Assembly (NCBI RefSeq): GCF_000299875.1
Contig: NZ_AMRK01000001.1
Span: 310,001 to 374,000, forward strand
Length of the DNA: 64,000 nucleotides
Origin: Celeribacter baekdonensis B30
GTDB taxonomy: Bacteria > Pseudomonadota > Alphaproteobacteria > Rhodobacterales > Rhodobacteraceae
Reading direction: 5' to 3'
Position numbers and translations under genes: made by a program
Notes under the pieces: model-generated
Database searches by the model: none
What the model was told of the DNA's origin: nothing
Seen by the model: only the letters and a program-made list of their open reading frames with translations
In this document: piece by piece, positions 44,700-53,087 of the stretch
Position numbering within the stretch: the stretch's first letter is position 1
Layout: each line of letters begins with the position of its first letter

Positions 44700-44863
44700 C
44701 TAGTTTCCTAGACGCCTGCCTCGTTCATTCTCTGGTGTTTGATTTCATGGTCAACGGGCGACGGCATACCATTGTTCGTGTGCTTGCGGTCTGGGTTATA
44801 GAATATCTCGATGTCGTCAAACACGTCCTGCCTTTTGGCATCACGCGTGATGTATCTGCGTCG
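44700..44863 (-). pseudogene. IS3-family transposase C-terminal fragment
   Basis: The reading RRRYITRDAKRQDVFDDIEI, then FYNPDRKHTNNGMPSPVDHE, matches the C-terminal end of IS3-family OrfB proteins. It is fused in frame to an IS110-type fragment on its upstream side, so a transposition or deletion joined two elements. Confidence 0.7.
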
Positions 44864-45425
44864 CCTGAAGGCTGCAATATGCTGAATCAAGGCGACTTTC
44901 CCTCGGACTTGATCCAGCGCGTCACGAAGATCTGCAGGTGCGTTGATGATCAGCGCCTTCAAAGTCACCATCTCCTGTGAACGTGATTTAACAGCTGTAT
45001 CGCGTGCAATCTTCAAATATCTGATTGGGTCGCGCTGTTACTTGTCCAGAGAGAACGGACCCTGCCGTGCCTTTTGCATCCAAGACGTCTGTTTTGCATG
45101 GCACGTATCGCTACTGACGATTTGGCCGCGTGACCTCAACCACATTGTGGCCTTGAGCCAACAAAGACCCTGAAAGCCCCGGACCCAGGAGCCAGTCCCT
45201 TCGAGTCCAAATGCCAAAACCTTCCCAAAGAGCACGACCAACGCGCCAACTCCAAATAGCCCTTCGGATTGGTCGGAATGGACAGCGCCGCCAAGCAGGC
45301 GCCTTGCATATCGATCGCAACAGCCACATGCTGTGCCTTATGCGTGTCGATGCCGATAATAACCGGATTTGCGCTCTTCTGGATTTGCGCTCTTTATGAT
45401 GCCCTCTCTGCCAAGAATGCCCGGG
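44864..45425 (-). pseudogene. IS110-family transposase remnant, frameshifted
   Basis: The minus strand shows VIIGIDTHKAQHVAVAIDMQ (RuvC-like DEDD start) near 45360 and, in another frame, ARDTAVKSRSQEMVTLKALI and NAPADLRDAL near 45000-44900, typical of IS110 transposases. Several frameshifts and a stop separate the parts, and the C-terminal domain is replaced by the IS3 fragment. Confidence 0.75.
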
Positions 45426-45539
45426 CATCAATCTGAGAGGTCAGGACTGTGATCGGGCTTCCCCGCCGGGCTCCTGTGAGGTCACTCGCCCGTTTCCGGG
45501 GCGGCTTGACGGTCGGCACATCAACGCAATGACCCACGG

Positions 45540-45690
45540 TCGTCCGCCGTGAGGCGGAGCGGCGGCAGGACAATCTTGTCGAGCATCTTGAGGCGTTGCC
45601 CTCCCCGTGCAGGGCGCGCTCGATCAGATCCTCTGGCATTTCGGCAGTGATGCCGTGACCAAAACCGTCAGGGCAATGTGTTCACATGGG
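45540..45690 (-). pseudogene. Short unidentified coding remnant
   Basis: On the minus strand MPEDLIERALHGEGNA continues after a one-base shift as LKMLDKIVLPPLRLTADDRG. The pattern looks like a broken gene end, possibly from a transposase, but the family is not recognised. Confidence 0.3.
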
Positions 45691-45714
45691 TCACTTCTCA
45701 GCGGAATCAACAGA

Positions 45715-46662
45715 TCAGTAGGCCCGAAGCCGTTCAACACGTTTGGTGGAGGGCAGGTCTCCGTAAATTTTTCTATAGTAGGTCGAGAAGCGGCCCAGAT
45801 GCCCGAAACCGCTTGCCAGGGCCAATTGCGTCGTCGTGATCGTGCCACCCGACAACAACCTGTGTCCGATATCAAGCTTTCGTGCAATGAGCCACTCGCG
45901 CGGCGTCATCGACAGAAGTTCAGCAAAAGCGTTGCGCAAGGTGAGCTGATTGATAGCCAGCCCTTCGCATAGCGATTGGATGGTGATGTCCTCAGGCTCA
46001 TTTTCAACAAAGAAGCTCTCGGCGCGCAACAGTATATCCGCGGCGGAAGTTCGGTCGCCTAAGAGGCGGCATTCGTTTTGTTTGAATTGATCGACCAAGT
46101 ACTGCACCTTATCCATGAGTATTTCTACAATCTCCTGCTGCAGGATCGCCGGCGCGATCCGCATGGTCGTGGGCGCCGATTGCAGGATTTGCTCGAAGTA
46201 GCGTGAAATATCCAGAATCTGCCTGCTGGACGGGCATGTGACAATGGCTGCCCTCCTGAACAGCCCCGGTGGGAGATCAACGGCCGTCTCGTCGACCTCG
46301 ATCATCATGCCTCTTTCGGGAAGCGAGGCGTTGCTGTGGCAGAGGATCTCACTCCCCCCGCGCTGCAACATCAGACAATCAGCGACGGCCATGCCATTGA
46401 AGCCAAGCTTCTGGTTCGAGGCGACAAAGGCGATGATGATCTTGCCGGGAGGTGGAGCACTCCATTGCAACATGCCGATGCTGCTGCGTTCTTCGGAAAT
46501 GGTGACCGGCCCAAGGCTGACCTGCGCCACGCTGCCCTCAAAACTGCCGCCGTGGGTGCGCATGTAGCGCTGTTCCCAGCCCGGAAGCCCCGCTTCCTGT
46601 TCTGTCGCATCGAAAAAGGTTCTGACGGAATAGGTCAGGCAAGGCGCGGTCATTGCATTCAT
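45715..46662 (-). CDS. AraC-family transcriptional regulator, divergent from amine dehydrogenase operon
   Basis: A 315-residue AraC/XylS protein. The C-terminal pair of helix-turn-helix motifs spans about residues 215-310 (QSLCEGLAINQLTLRNAFAE, MTPREWLIARKLDIGHRLL, LASGFGHLGRFSTYYRKIYG). The N-terminal part is a ligand-binding domain. ATG 46662 or 46653 are both possible; the longer frame to 46824 would run into the opposite promoter. It diverges from mauB and likely activates amine oxidation genes, unlike the LysR-type MauR of Paracoccus. Confidence 0.85.
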   Translation of the reverse strand: MNAMTAPCLTYSVRTFFDATEQEAGLPGWEQRYMRTHGGSFEGSVAQVSLGPVTISEERSSIGMLQWSAPPPGKIIIAFVASNQKLGFNGMAVADCLMLQRGGSEILCHSNASLPERGMMIEVDETAVDLPPGLFRRAAIVTCPSSRQILDISRYFEQILQSAPTTMRIAPAILQQEIVEILMDKVQYLVDQFKQNECRLLGDRTSAADILLRAESFFVENEPEDITIQSLCEGLAINQLTLRNAFAELLSMTPREWLIARKLDIGHRLLSGGTITTTQLALASGFGHLGRFSTYYRKIYGDLPSTKRVERLRAY

Positions 46663-46857
46663 CCAATTTGGTAGAGCTGCGTTACCGTTGTTTGGGCGGT
46701 GCAGCTCAGCAAGATTGGACACCGCACAACAGGCCCGGAATATGGCCCCCTTTGCAAACTGCACAAAACGCAGGCGAAATTTACGGGAAAATCTGGCTTT
46801 CGCCGCGCTGCAGTGAAGATGCAAGGTCGAGCAACATTGATCTGCATGGAGATCTCA

Positions 46858-48024
46858 ATGACTCAAAAACTTGCCTTTGGGCTTTTGCTGTTCACCAGCC
46901 TCGTTTCCCGCGCCGCCCTGGCCCAGGACGAGCCCAGCCATCCGCCCTTTGAATTCGAAACCCCGACCGCGCTCGCGGCCATCGCGCCCGGCCCGAATGT
47001 CTTTGTGAACAGCCAAGGCTGGGACAAGGCCAGCGCGATCAAGGTCTATGGGGCCGATGATCTGGCCTTTAAAGGCACGATGGCGGCGGGCCTTCAGGCC
47101 CATTCGGCGATCTCGCGCGATGGGCAGACCGCCTATTACGCCTCGAACTTTCAGGCCCGGATGGTGCGCGGTCCGCGCACGGATGTGCTGACCGTGTTCG
47201 ATATTCCAACGCTCAGCGTGCGCGAGGAAATTGTTCTGCCCACGCAGATCGCACAATATACCACCAATCAGTCGCTGACGCGGCTGAGCGCGGACGAACG
47301 CTTTTTGTTCATCCAGAATTCGACCCCGGCGACATCGGTGACGGTGGTGGATCTGGCCGCCTCCAGTTTTGCGGTCGAGGTGCCGACGCCAGGTTGCTTT
47401 GGCATCTATCCGACATTGGCGGGGTCCGGCTTTTCAACCATTTGTGCCGATGGCGCGTTCATGAGTGTGACGCTGGACGAGACAGGCAAGACCTTTACCA
47501 CAAGCCGTGGCACCCCCGTTTTCGACCCAAACGAAGACCCCCTTTATCTGACCTTCGACCGCTACGAAGGGGACCTATATTTCATCACCTACAGCGGCGC
47601 GATCGTGCATCTGTCAGATGAGGGCGGCACGGTAAAACTGGTCGAGACCATCCCCTCGTTCGGTGCCGATCTGAACTGGGCCCCCGGCGGTTACAACCCC
47701 TTCACGATCAATGAGGCGCATGGCGTCCTGTTCATGGCGATGAAGGAAATCGAAGAGCCGGGCGCGCATTATCACGCCTCGTCCGAGATCTGGGCCTATG
47801 ACCTGAAGGCGCGCAAGCTTCTGTTCCGCTCACAGGGCAAGGGATTGTCGTCGGTTTTCGTCTCTGACGCCGAGACGCCGTTACTGTATTCGCTGAGCCT
47901 TCAAGAGGATGAGATCGTTCTCTACGAGGCTATCCCCGAAGCACAATTCGCACTGCGCCGCAAGGCGGCAACCACCGGCACGGGCTTCGCGGCAGTGATC
48001 GACATGGCGCCGGGGGCCGAGTGA
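46858..48024 (+). CDS. mauB: Tryptophylquinone amine dehydrogenase large subunit
   Basis: Periplasmic beta-propeller subunit, 388 residues, of a TTQ amine dehydrogenase, which oxidises primary amines to aldehydes and ammonia. Signal peptide ends ALAQ (residue 23). Segments such as RGPRTDVLTVFD, FLFIQNSTPATSVTVVDLA, FSTICADGAF and WAPGGYNPF align in pattern better with aromatic amine dehydrogenase (AauB) than with Paracoccus MauB. ATG 46858 has GGAG eight bases upstream; ATG 46846 is an alternative. First of an operon mauB-E-D-A-cytochromes. Confidence 0.88.
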   Translation: MTQKLAFGLLLFTSLVSRAALAQDEPSHPPFEFETPTALAAIAPGPNVFVNSQGWDKASAIKVYGADDLAFKGTMAAGLQAHSAISRDGQTAYYASNFQARMVRGPRTDVLTVFDIPTLSVREEIVLPTQIAQYTTNQSLTRLSADERFLFIQNSTPATSVTVVDLAASSFAVEVPTPGCFGIYPTLAGSGFSTICADGAFMSVTLDETGKTFTTSRGTPVFDPNEDPLYLTFDRYEGDLYFITYSGAIVHLSDEGGTVKLVETIPSFGADLNWAPGGYNPFTINEAHGVLFMAMKEIEEPGAHYHASSEIWAYDLKARKLLFRSQGKGLSSVFVSDAETPLLYSLSLQEDEIVLYEAIPEAQFALRRKAATTGTGFAAVIDMAPGAE

Positions 48025-48029
48025 GACAC

Positions 48030-48557
48030 ATGGAACAGTCTTTCTCACTGCTTGGCATGGCGGGGGCGACAAGCATTGCCCTGATCTTCGCCCGCGCGGC
48101 CTTTCACAAACTGACCGAGTTCACCGAGTTCACGGGCTTTGTCGCCGATTACCGCATCCTGCCCGCGGCACTGGTCGGTCCTGCCGCCGCCGCATTGGTG
48201 CTGACCGAGGTGGCGGTGGTGATCGGAACGGTGACGCCGGGCGTCATGGCCCCTGCGCTTGCGCTGGGGGCGGGGTTGTTCCTGCTTTACGCGCTGGCGA
48301 TGGGCATCAATGTCCTTCGGGGTCGCACCACGGTGGAATGCGGCTGCGGAGGCGCGGCGCAACCACTTGGCGCGCCGCTGGTGCTGCGCAACATCGTTCT
48401 GGCAGTGATCGCGGGGCTTTCGGCGGTCGCACCAGTGGCCTCACGCGCACCCGGTGCCGCGCTTGCCGCGATCGCGGTGGGTGCGATGCTGACCCTCACC
48501 TTCCTTATCGTCGATCGCATCCTGTCCAACGCCGCGCTTGCGCAGCGTACGATCTGA
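48030..48557 (+). CDS. mauE: MauE-like membrane protein for amine dehydrogenase maturation
   Basis: A 175-residue protein with about five hydrophobic segments and the DoxX/MauE pattern (FARAAFHKLTEFTEFTGFV at about 22-40; paired cysteines in VECGCGG). MauE is needed with MauD to produce the light chain with its disulphides. ATG 48030 lies five bases after the mauB stop. Confidence 0.87.
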   Translation: MEQSFSLLGMAGATSIALIFARAAFHKLTEFTEFTGFVADYRILPAALVGPAAAALVLTEVAVVIGTVTPGVMAPALALGAGLFLLYALAMGINVLRGRTTVECGCGGAAQPLGAPLVLRNIVLAVIAGLSAVAPVASRAPGAALAAIAVGAMLTLTFLIVDRILSNAALAQRTI

Positions 48558-48585
48558 TGCTGCAACCATCTGAAAAGAGAATAAA

Positions 48586-49191
48586 ATGACTGCACTCGTC
48601 TTTTTGAATGTGGCCATGTTCGTCATGATCCTCGGCCTCGCTTTCGGCCTGCTCGCCATGGGGCGGCAAATCGGCATCCTGTTCGAACGGGTCGCCCCGA
48701 TGGGGGCTTTGGTGAACGATGCCGGCCCACAGGTCGGCATGGCATCGCCGCAATTCACCCTTGAAAGCCGCACGGGCGGCATGGTCACCATCGGCCCGCG
48801 TGCCGACAGAAGTACGCTCGTCTTCTTCCTGTCGCCGACCTGCCCGGTCTGCAAGAAGCTGCTGCCGATCGTCAATCACATCCGCAAGGCCGAAGGGGCG
48901 TGGCTTGAGGTGGTGCTGGCCTCGGATGGCGGCGATCTGGCGCAGCATGACAGGTTCATCACATCGGCCAAGCTGCAGGACTATCCCTATGTGGTTTCGA
49001 CCGAACTGGGGCTGGGCTACCGGGTGGCGCGACTGCCCTATGCCGTGCTGCTGGATCAGCACGGGGTGATCCGCGCCAAGGGCCTGATCAACAGCCGCGA
49101 ACAGTTCGACAGCCTGTTCAATGCGCTCGATCTCAAGACCCCCTCGATCCAGTCCTACCTGTCCACCCAAGATGTGCAGCCCGCACATTGA
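48586..49191 (+). CDS. mauD: MauD thioredoxin-like maturation protein
   Basis: A 201-residue membrane-anchored thioredoxin-fold protein. One N-terminal membrane helix (about 1-25) and a redox motif CPVC at Cys86-Cys89 in a periplasmic domain. It forms or isomerises the six disulphides of the amine dehydrogenase light chain. GAGA lies before the ATG; spacing from mauE is 28 bases. Confidence 0.9.
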   Translation: MTALVFLNVAMFVMILGLAFGLLAMGRQIGILFERVAPMGALVNDAGPQVGMASPQFTLESRTGGMVTIGPRADRSTLVFFLSPTCPVCKKLLPIVNHIRKAEGAWLEVVLASDGGDLAQHDRFITSAKLQDYPYVVSTELGLGYRVARLPYAVLLDQHGVIRAKGLINSREQFDSLFNALDLKTPSIQSYLSTQDVQPAH

Positions 49192-49217
49192 TCGTCATCA
49201 CGCAAAGGAGACACCCT

Positions 49218-49757
49218 GTGAAAAACCTTATCTCCCAATTCTCCGGCTGGCTCGACACGCGGGTCGAGATTACGTCACGCGGGATCGCCCATCGAGCCGG
49301 ACGTCGGTCATTTCTCAGCCGCGCCGGGTGGGCATTGGTCGGTGGCACCGTTTTGCCGATGCTGCCCTTTGATACGTTCGGCGGCGCCGCCATGGCGCGC
49401 GGCTTCGGCGAGCCCGAGGAATTGCCCGAGGACTGTGAATACTGGCGCTATTGTTCGCTGCACGGCGGGCTGTGCAGCCATTGCGGCGGCACCGTCACGC
49501 AATGCCCACCCGGATCTACCCCGTCCAAGGTTGCCTGGGTCGGCACCTGTCGCAACCCCAATGACAACAAGGATTATCTGGTCAGCTACAACGACTGCTG
49601 CGGCACCGGCGGCTGTGAGACCGACGGCTGCTCGCGTCAGGAAGGCGATATGCCGGGGTATCGTATGGGCCTTGCCTCGGAATCAAGCTGGTGTCTGGCA
49701 AATACCGACAACAGCATTCATTGTACGCTGGCCATTGTGGTGGGGCTTGCAGAATGA
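49218..49757 (+). CDS. mauA: Tryptophylquinone amine dehydrogenase light chain
   Basis: Catalytic small subunit carrying tryptophan tryptophylquinone. The 179-residue precursor starts at GTG 49218 after AAAGGAGA and has a twin-arginine leader (AGRRSFLSRAGWAL). The mature part is Cys-rich: CEYWRYCSLHGGLCSHCGG, CPPGSTPSKVAWVGTC, YNDCCG. The two cofactor tryptophans are Trp107 (AWVG) and Trp158 (SSWCL), 51 residues apart, the spacing known for MauA and AauA. The C-terminus (HCTLAIVVGLAE) resembles the aromatic amine enzyme. The upstream in-frame ATG 49188 would overlap mauD and is rejected. Confidence 0.92.
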   Translation: MKNLISQFSGWLDTRVEITSRGIAHRAGRRSFLSRAGWALVGGTVLPMLPFDTFGGAAMARGFGEPEELPEDCEYWRYCSLHGGLCSHCGGTVTQCPPGSTPSKVAWVGTCRNPNDNKDYLVSYNDCCGTGGCETDGCSRQEGDMPGYRMGLASESSWCLANTDNSIHCTLAIVVGLAE

Positions 49758-50209
49758 TCAACGACGTCAGGGCAATGTTCGTCGTCTGCCTGAGCGCGCT
49801 TGCGGTTTCCGCCAGCGCACAGGACCAAAACGCGGGGGCAGCTCTCTTCGATACAAACTGCGCAGCCTGCCATCAGAAGGCAGGCGTCGGCGCCCCCGGA
49901 CTGGCTCCTCCTCTGGCTCATCGCGAGCTCTTCGCGCGCCTTGGCGAAGAGGCTCCCATCTATCTAAGCGGTGTACTGCTTTCGGGGCTGACCGGGCGCA
50001 TTACCGCAAACGACATGGAATATGTTGGTCTTGTCATGCCATCGCATGTCTGGCTGACCGACGCAGAAGTCCTCGCCATCACGAATTACGTTCTGGGCGA
50101 CCTAAACGATATAAACCCAAAGCTGTCTCCTGAGGAACTGGGGACCTTACGCGAAGCGCCGCCCGACCACGCGGCCTTAATCAAGATAAGAGAGAGGGTG
50201 GCACAATGA
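49754..50209 (+). CDS. c-type cytochrome of amine dehydrogenase operon (first)
   Basis: A 151-residue periplasmic monohaem cytochrome. Signal peptide ends SASAQ (about residue 23); the haem site is CAACH at Cys36-Cys39-His40. Later methionines in GLVMPS-type context could supply the sixth ligand. ATG overlaps the light-chain stop as ATGA, so it is co-translated and is the likely electron acceptor or relay from the enzyme, in place of the copper protein amicyanin used in Paracoccus. Confidence 0.85.
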   Translation: MINDVRAMFVVCLSALAVSASAQDQNAGAALFDTNCAACHQKAGVGAPGLAPPLAHRELFARLGEEAPIYLSGVLLSGLTGRITANDMEYVGLVMPSHVWLTDAEVLAITNYVLGDLNDINPKLSPEELGTLREAPPDHAALIKIRERVAQ

Positions 50210-50679
50210 AGTTCAGATCGTTCTTTTTGTGCGGTCTTCTGACCATTCTGCCCGGTATCATCCTTGCCGACATCGACAAAACCATGCCGGGACCGCAACG
50301 TGGCACTGCCACCAACTATGTCCTGAAGTGCATTGGCTGCCACATGGCCGATGGCAGGGGCCTGCCACAGGCGGGGATTCCAGATTTCGTGGATTCGATC
50401 GGATATTTCGCCGGCTCACCTGAGGGGCGGGCCTATCTGGTCAACGTCCCGAACGTGCGCGGCGATGGTCTGTCGGATGCCGATACAGCGGCGCTGCTGA
50501 ACTTCATCATTGATGTCTGGGCCGGTCAATCCAAGCCAGCGGACTTTGTCCCTTTCGATGCGGACGAGCTCGTACAATTACGGCAGAAGACGACGAGTAA
50601 TGTGGTTGATATCCGTCGCGATGTGGTGGAGCATCTTGCCACAGAGGGATACACACCGTCGGCCTACCCTTGGCCCTGA
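50206..50679 (+). CDS. c-type cytochrome-like protein of amine dehydrogenase operon (second)
   Basis: A 157-residue exported protein: signal to about residue 21 (LPGIILAD) and haem motif CIGCH at Cys42-Cys45-His46. It overlaps the previous stop as ATGA and ends the operon. Two consecutive small cytochromes after the light chain recall the orf2-orf3 genes behind aauBEDA. Neither has the two-haem pattern of MauG. Confidence 0.82.
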   Translation: MKFRSFFLCGLLTILPGIILADIDKTMPGPQRGTATNYVLKCIGCHMADGRGLPQAGIPDFVDSIGYFAGSPEGRAYLVNVPNVRGDGLSDADTAALLNFIIDVWAGQSKPADFVPFDADELVQLRQKTTSNVVDIRRDVVEHLATEGYTPSAYPWP

Positions 50680-50864
50680 CAGGGTGAGCCCTCTGCGCTG
50701 CATAAATGGTCCATTTTGTTGATTGCCACTCAGAACTGACGCACGTGCAAGCTTGCCCCGGCTGAATACGCTGGGGAGTATCGGAGGGTTTTGTTGCAGT
50801 TTTTCACACGGCTTGCGAGTAGCTTCGCTTCGGACAGAATTATGCTGCGAGCTGGGCGAATTGC

Positions 50865-50995
50865 CGAAAAGCGGCCAGCTCGCGCCGCACAGACAACATG
50901 AAATCAAGGGTTTGGCCACCACAATCCACAGCGCGTGCAATGTTTGCCATCGGCGCACCACGTGTCCATCCCCTCCAAATCGGCGATGTCTTTTG
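50865..50995 (-). pseudogene. IS6-type transposase fragment
   Basis: The minus strand reads ARAVDCGGQTLDFMLSVRRE, matching the WRAVDxxGxVLDFLLxxRRD region of IS6/IS26-type transposases. Flanking codons are frameshifted. About 40 codons remain. Confidence 0.6.
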
Positions 50996-51063
50996 CGCGT
51001 CCATCGGTAGCGGCTTGGCCATCAACACAGTCCCTTAAATCCAAAGTTCTACACTGTGTCGCA

Positions 51064-51085
51064 GTGACCGGCTGAAGCCGGTCAC
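51064..51085. repeat. Perfect hairpin at junction of two IS remnants
   Basis: GTGACCGGC (51064-51072) and GCCGGTCAC (51077-51085) pair perfectly around TGAA, immediately before the IS3 fragment. No T-run follows, so a simple terminator is unlikely. It could be an element end or a relic of the target site. Confidence 0.5.
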
Positions 51086-51290
51086 TATTATTCGCACGGC
51101 TATCAGAAGATCCTGCGCGAACACGGCTTTCAGGTTGCGATAAGCAGCAAGGGAAATTGCCATGATTGCGAATATGGTATTGTGGCTCGAGGGCCATCTG
51201 CGAATACATCAACGGCGTCTATAATCCGCGCCGCCGTCACTTGGCATTGGGCTGGAAAGCCCCGTCGCTTTCGAACGGAAAATGGCCTAA
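51086..51290 (+). pseudogene. IS3-family OrfB transposase remnant
   Basis: The plus strand gives HGYQKILREHGFQVAISSKG-NCHD, then after an internal deletion YINGVYNPRRRHLALGWKAP, the end of an IS3-family integrase-type transposase. The middle with the catalytic Glu is missing. Confidence 0.75.
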
Positions 51291-51331
51291 ACGAGCCACT
51301 AGGCCGACACAAAACGCGACAGGTCCAATTC

Positions 51332-51664
51332 TCAAATTGTCCCGTCAAAGAGCTTCGCCCGCACCAGCTTTGCGACGTCGCGGAGGCTGGGGGAGCGGTC
51401 CGATCGCTTGCTGCCCTCCGACAAGCGCTTGATCCTGCGCAGCGAGGTTCCGAAGTATTGGGCAATCTCGTCGTCGCTCAGTCCAAGATCGTGAAAGGTT
51501 TCAACCGTCCGTTCGGGATACGGGCCGAGCAGATCGTCGGCAGCGTTTCGGTAATCCTGATATTCGGCTCCCTGCATTGGGTAAAGATGCCAAGGTGTGC
51601 TCTCAGGCGCGAGGACCAGTTGCTCGTCCGCCTTAGGTGTTGCACCGTCATCGAATCTCGTCAT
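51332..51664 (-). CDS. Small helix-turn-helix-like protein of unknown function
   Basis: A 110-residue basic protein. LGLSDDEIAQYFGTSLRRIK (about residues 60-79) resembles a helix-turn-helix; the rest is not recognised. It lies alone, leftward, between the IS remnants and the deacetylase-like gene. Similar short regulators are common in alphaproteobacteria, but no role is assigned. Confidence 0.5.
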   Translation of the reverse strand: MTRFDDGATPKADEQLVLAPESTPWHLYPMQGAEYQDYRNAADDLLGPYPERTVETFHDLGLSDDEIAQYFGTSLRRIKRLSEGSKRSDRSPSLRDVAKLVRAKLFDGTI

Positions 51665-51890
51665 CGCGTTGCCTCCTCTGAAAGCGGAATCCGGTGGAGT
51701 ATGGAATTTCGTAGATTCGCGACATTGTCAGCCGTCAACTGGGATGGATTCCCGCCCAGTTGACCTTGCTGCATTGGCAAAATTCCACGCATCCGATGCA
51801 CCAATGGCCAACGGATGATCCCCGTCAATGAAACCTCCCTGCAATGGCCACAGCCTCGGAAACGAACGTAACACAAAACAAGGTGTTTGC

Positions 51891-53042
51891 ATGAAACCGA
51901 CAAGCCGGATTCTGGCGTCATTGGCCGTCGCGAGTAGTCTGTTGGCCACAGGATTGGCCGCTGATGAGATCACACCGATCAACGGGTTGGTCTACTTGAT
52001 CAACACCGATACCGAGGAACCCATCGATGGCTTGCTGCGGTGGGAACTGGAGCTTCGCGAGCGCGGGTTGACCGCGATGGTCAAGGCCTCAAACCCCGTG
52101 CTGGAAGCCTATCCAGAGATATTTCGCCGCCTGGCCGCTACAGGGCACGAAATCATTGGTGGGTATTCCGGCATCTGTTGGGACAAGCCTTACGAGGAAC
52201 AGCGTGCGGCCATGCACGAGGTCAAGTCCTACATGGAAGACCTGACTGGTCACCCAATGCGGATCTTCGCCTGTTCCTATTCCTCGTATGACGAGAACAC
52301 CCTGCGCGCGGCCGAGGATCTGGGCGTTCCCTACGTTCTGGCGCGTGGCACCGAGGATGTCCGCGCTGTGATCTATCGGCCCGAGGAATATGATGTCGGC
52401 CTGATAGAAGTGTCGAACGTGGCGTTCGGAGAACTCGGTCGCGGATCGCTCTGCGACATCAGTCTGTTTTCGCGTGGCGCGACCGAAGCCGATTTCGCAC
52501 AGGTCTTTGCCGAAAGTATCGCCAGGCATCCCGATAGCATGATCCTGGTCTCGCACCCGCATATTGGCGGCACCAAGGCCGGCTACTGGGAGGTCTACGA
52601 GGCGGCGCTCGCTGAACCGGGACTTGCCTGGCGACCCTTCGATGCCTGGGTGAAGGCGGTGACCGTCATCAAGCGGCCCCTTGCCCGGATTCCGGAAAAC
52701 CGCGATCTGCAATACCTTGAGCCGCAGCCAGCGGTTCCGCTTGAGGAAATCGCGGATTTGCCCGAGGTCGGAGACAAGCTCGTGATGTTTCACAATGGTG
52801 AAGGCCCGATGTGCCGCGAGGCTGCTGCGTTTATTGCCAGTCTCGATTATCCGGTCGAGGAGCATCTGGTGGGCGAGCGCAATTTCCTGCCCATGCTGGA
52901 GACCTACCGGTCGAGATATGCAGCAAGCGAGGGTGTCTCGGAGCGGTTCGAGCTTTTTCCGCTCATCTTCATCGAGGGTCGGGCATTTTCAGGATTTGAC
53001 GACGTCGTTCGTTCTGCCATCGAGGCGGAGGTGGCGGATTAG
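51891..53042 (+). CDS. Polysaccharide-deacetylase-fold protein fused to thioredoxin-like domain, exported
   Basis: A 383-residue protein with a signal peptide ending at LAADE (about residue 25). Residues about 30-240 resemble the NodB/polysaccharide deacetylase barrel (LRRLAATGHEIIGGYSGICW-like, AAEDLGVPYVLARGTEDV), but the TFDDG and HxxxH metal motifs are not seen. Residues about 290-383 look like a thioredoxin/glutaredoxin fold with a single Cys (HNGEGPMCREAAAF) and end FPLIFIEGRAFSGFDD. ATG 51891 is the only start giving a clean signal. It may be a substrate-binding or redox protein rather than a deacetylase. Confidence 0.65.
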   Translation: MKPTSRILASLAVASSLLATGLAADEITPINGLVYLINTDTEEPIDGLLRWELELRERGLTAMVKASNPVLEAYPEIFRRLAATGHEIIGGYSGICWDKPYEEQRAAMHEVKSYMEDLTGHPMRIFACSYSSYDENTLRAAEDLGVPYVLARGTEDVRAVIYRPEEYDVGLIEVSNVAFGELGRGSLCDISLFSRGATEADFAQVFAESIARHPDSMILVSHPHIGGTKAGYWEVYEAALAEPGLAWRPFDAWVKAVTVIKRPLARIPENRDLQYLEPQPAVPLEEIADLPEVGDKLVMFHNGEGPMCREAAAFIASLDYPVEEHLVGERNFLPMLETYRSRYAASEGVSERFELFPLIFIEGRAFSGFDDVVRSAIEAEVAD

Positions 53043-53087
53043 GGGCCGGAACATCCGACTGGTTAGGATGGTGCCGCTGTGCCCTGT

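Larger units (their letters stand above)
44139..45714. mobile_element. Graveyard of decayed insertion-sequence fragments
   Basis: About 1.6 kb without an intact gene between the GntR and AraC genes. It contains recognisable fragments of IS481-, IS3- and IS110-type transposases, all reading leftward and all frameshifted or truncated (listed separately). The stretch 44139-44437 shows nothing recognisable. Confidence 0.7.
50680..51331. mobile_element. Decayed IS fragments at right edge of amine dehydrogenase island
   Basis: About 650 bases without an intact gene. It holds an IS6-type fragment (leftward), a perfect hairpin and an IS3-type fragment (rightward), each listed below. The rest, 50680-50860, shows nothing recognisable. 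Confidence 0.65.

Noticed and set aside
49754-50679. MauG candidate among the two cytochromes
   Set aside because: Each has one haem motif and is much too short; MauG is a dihaem protein of about 350 residues or more.
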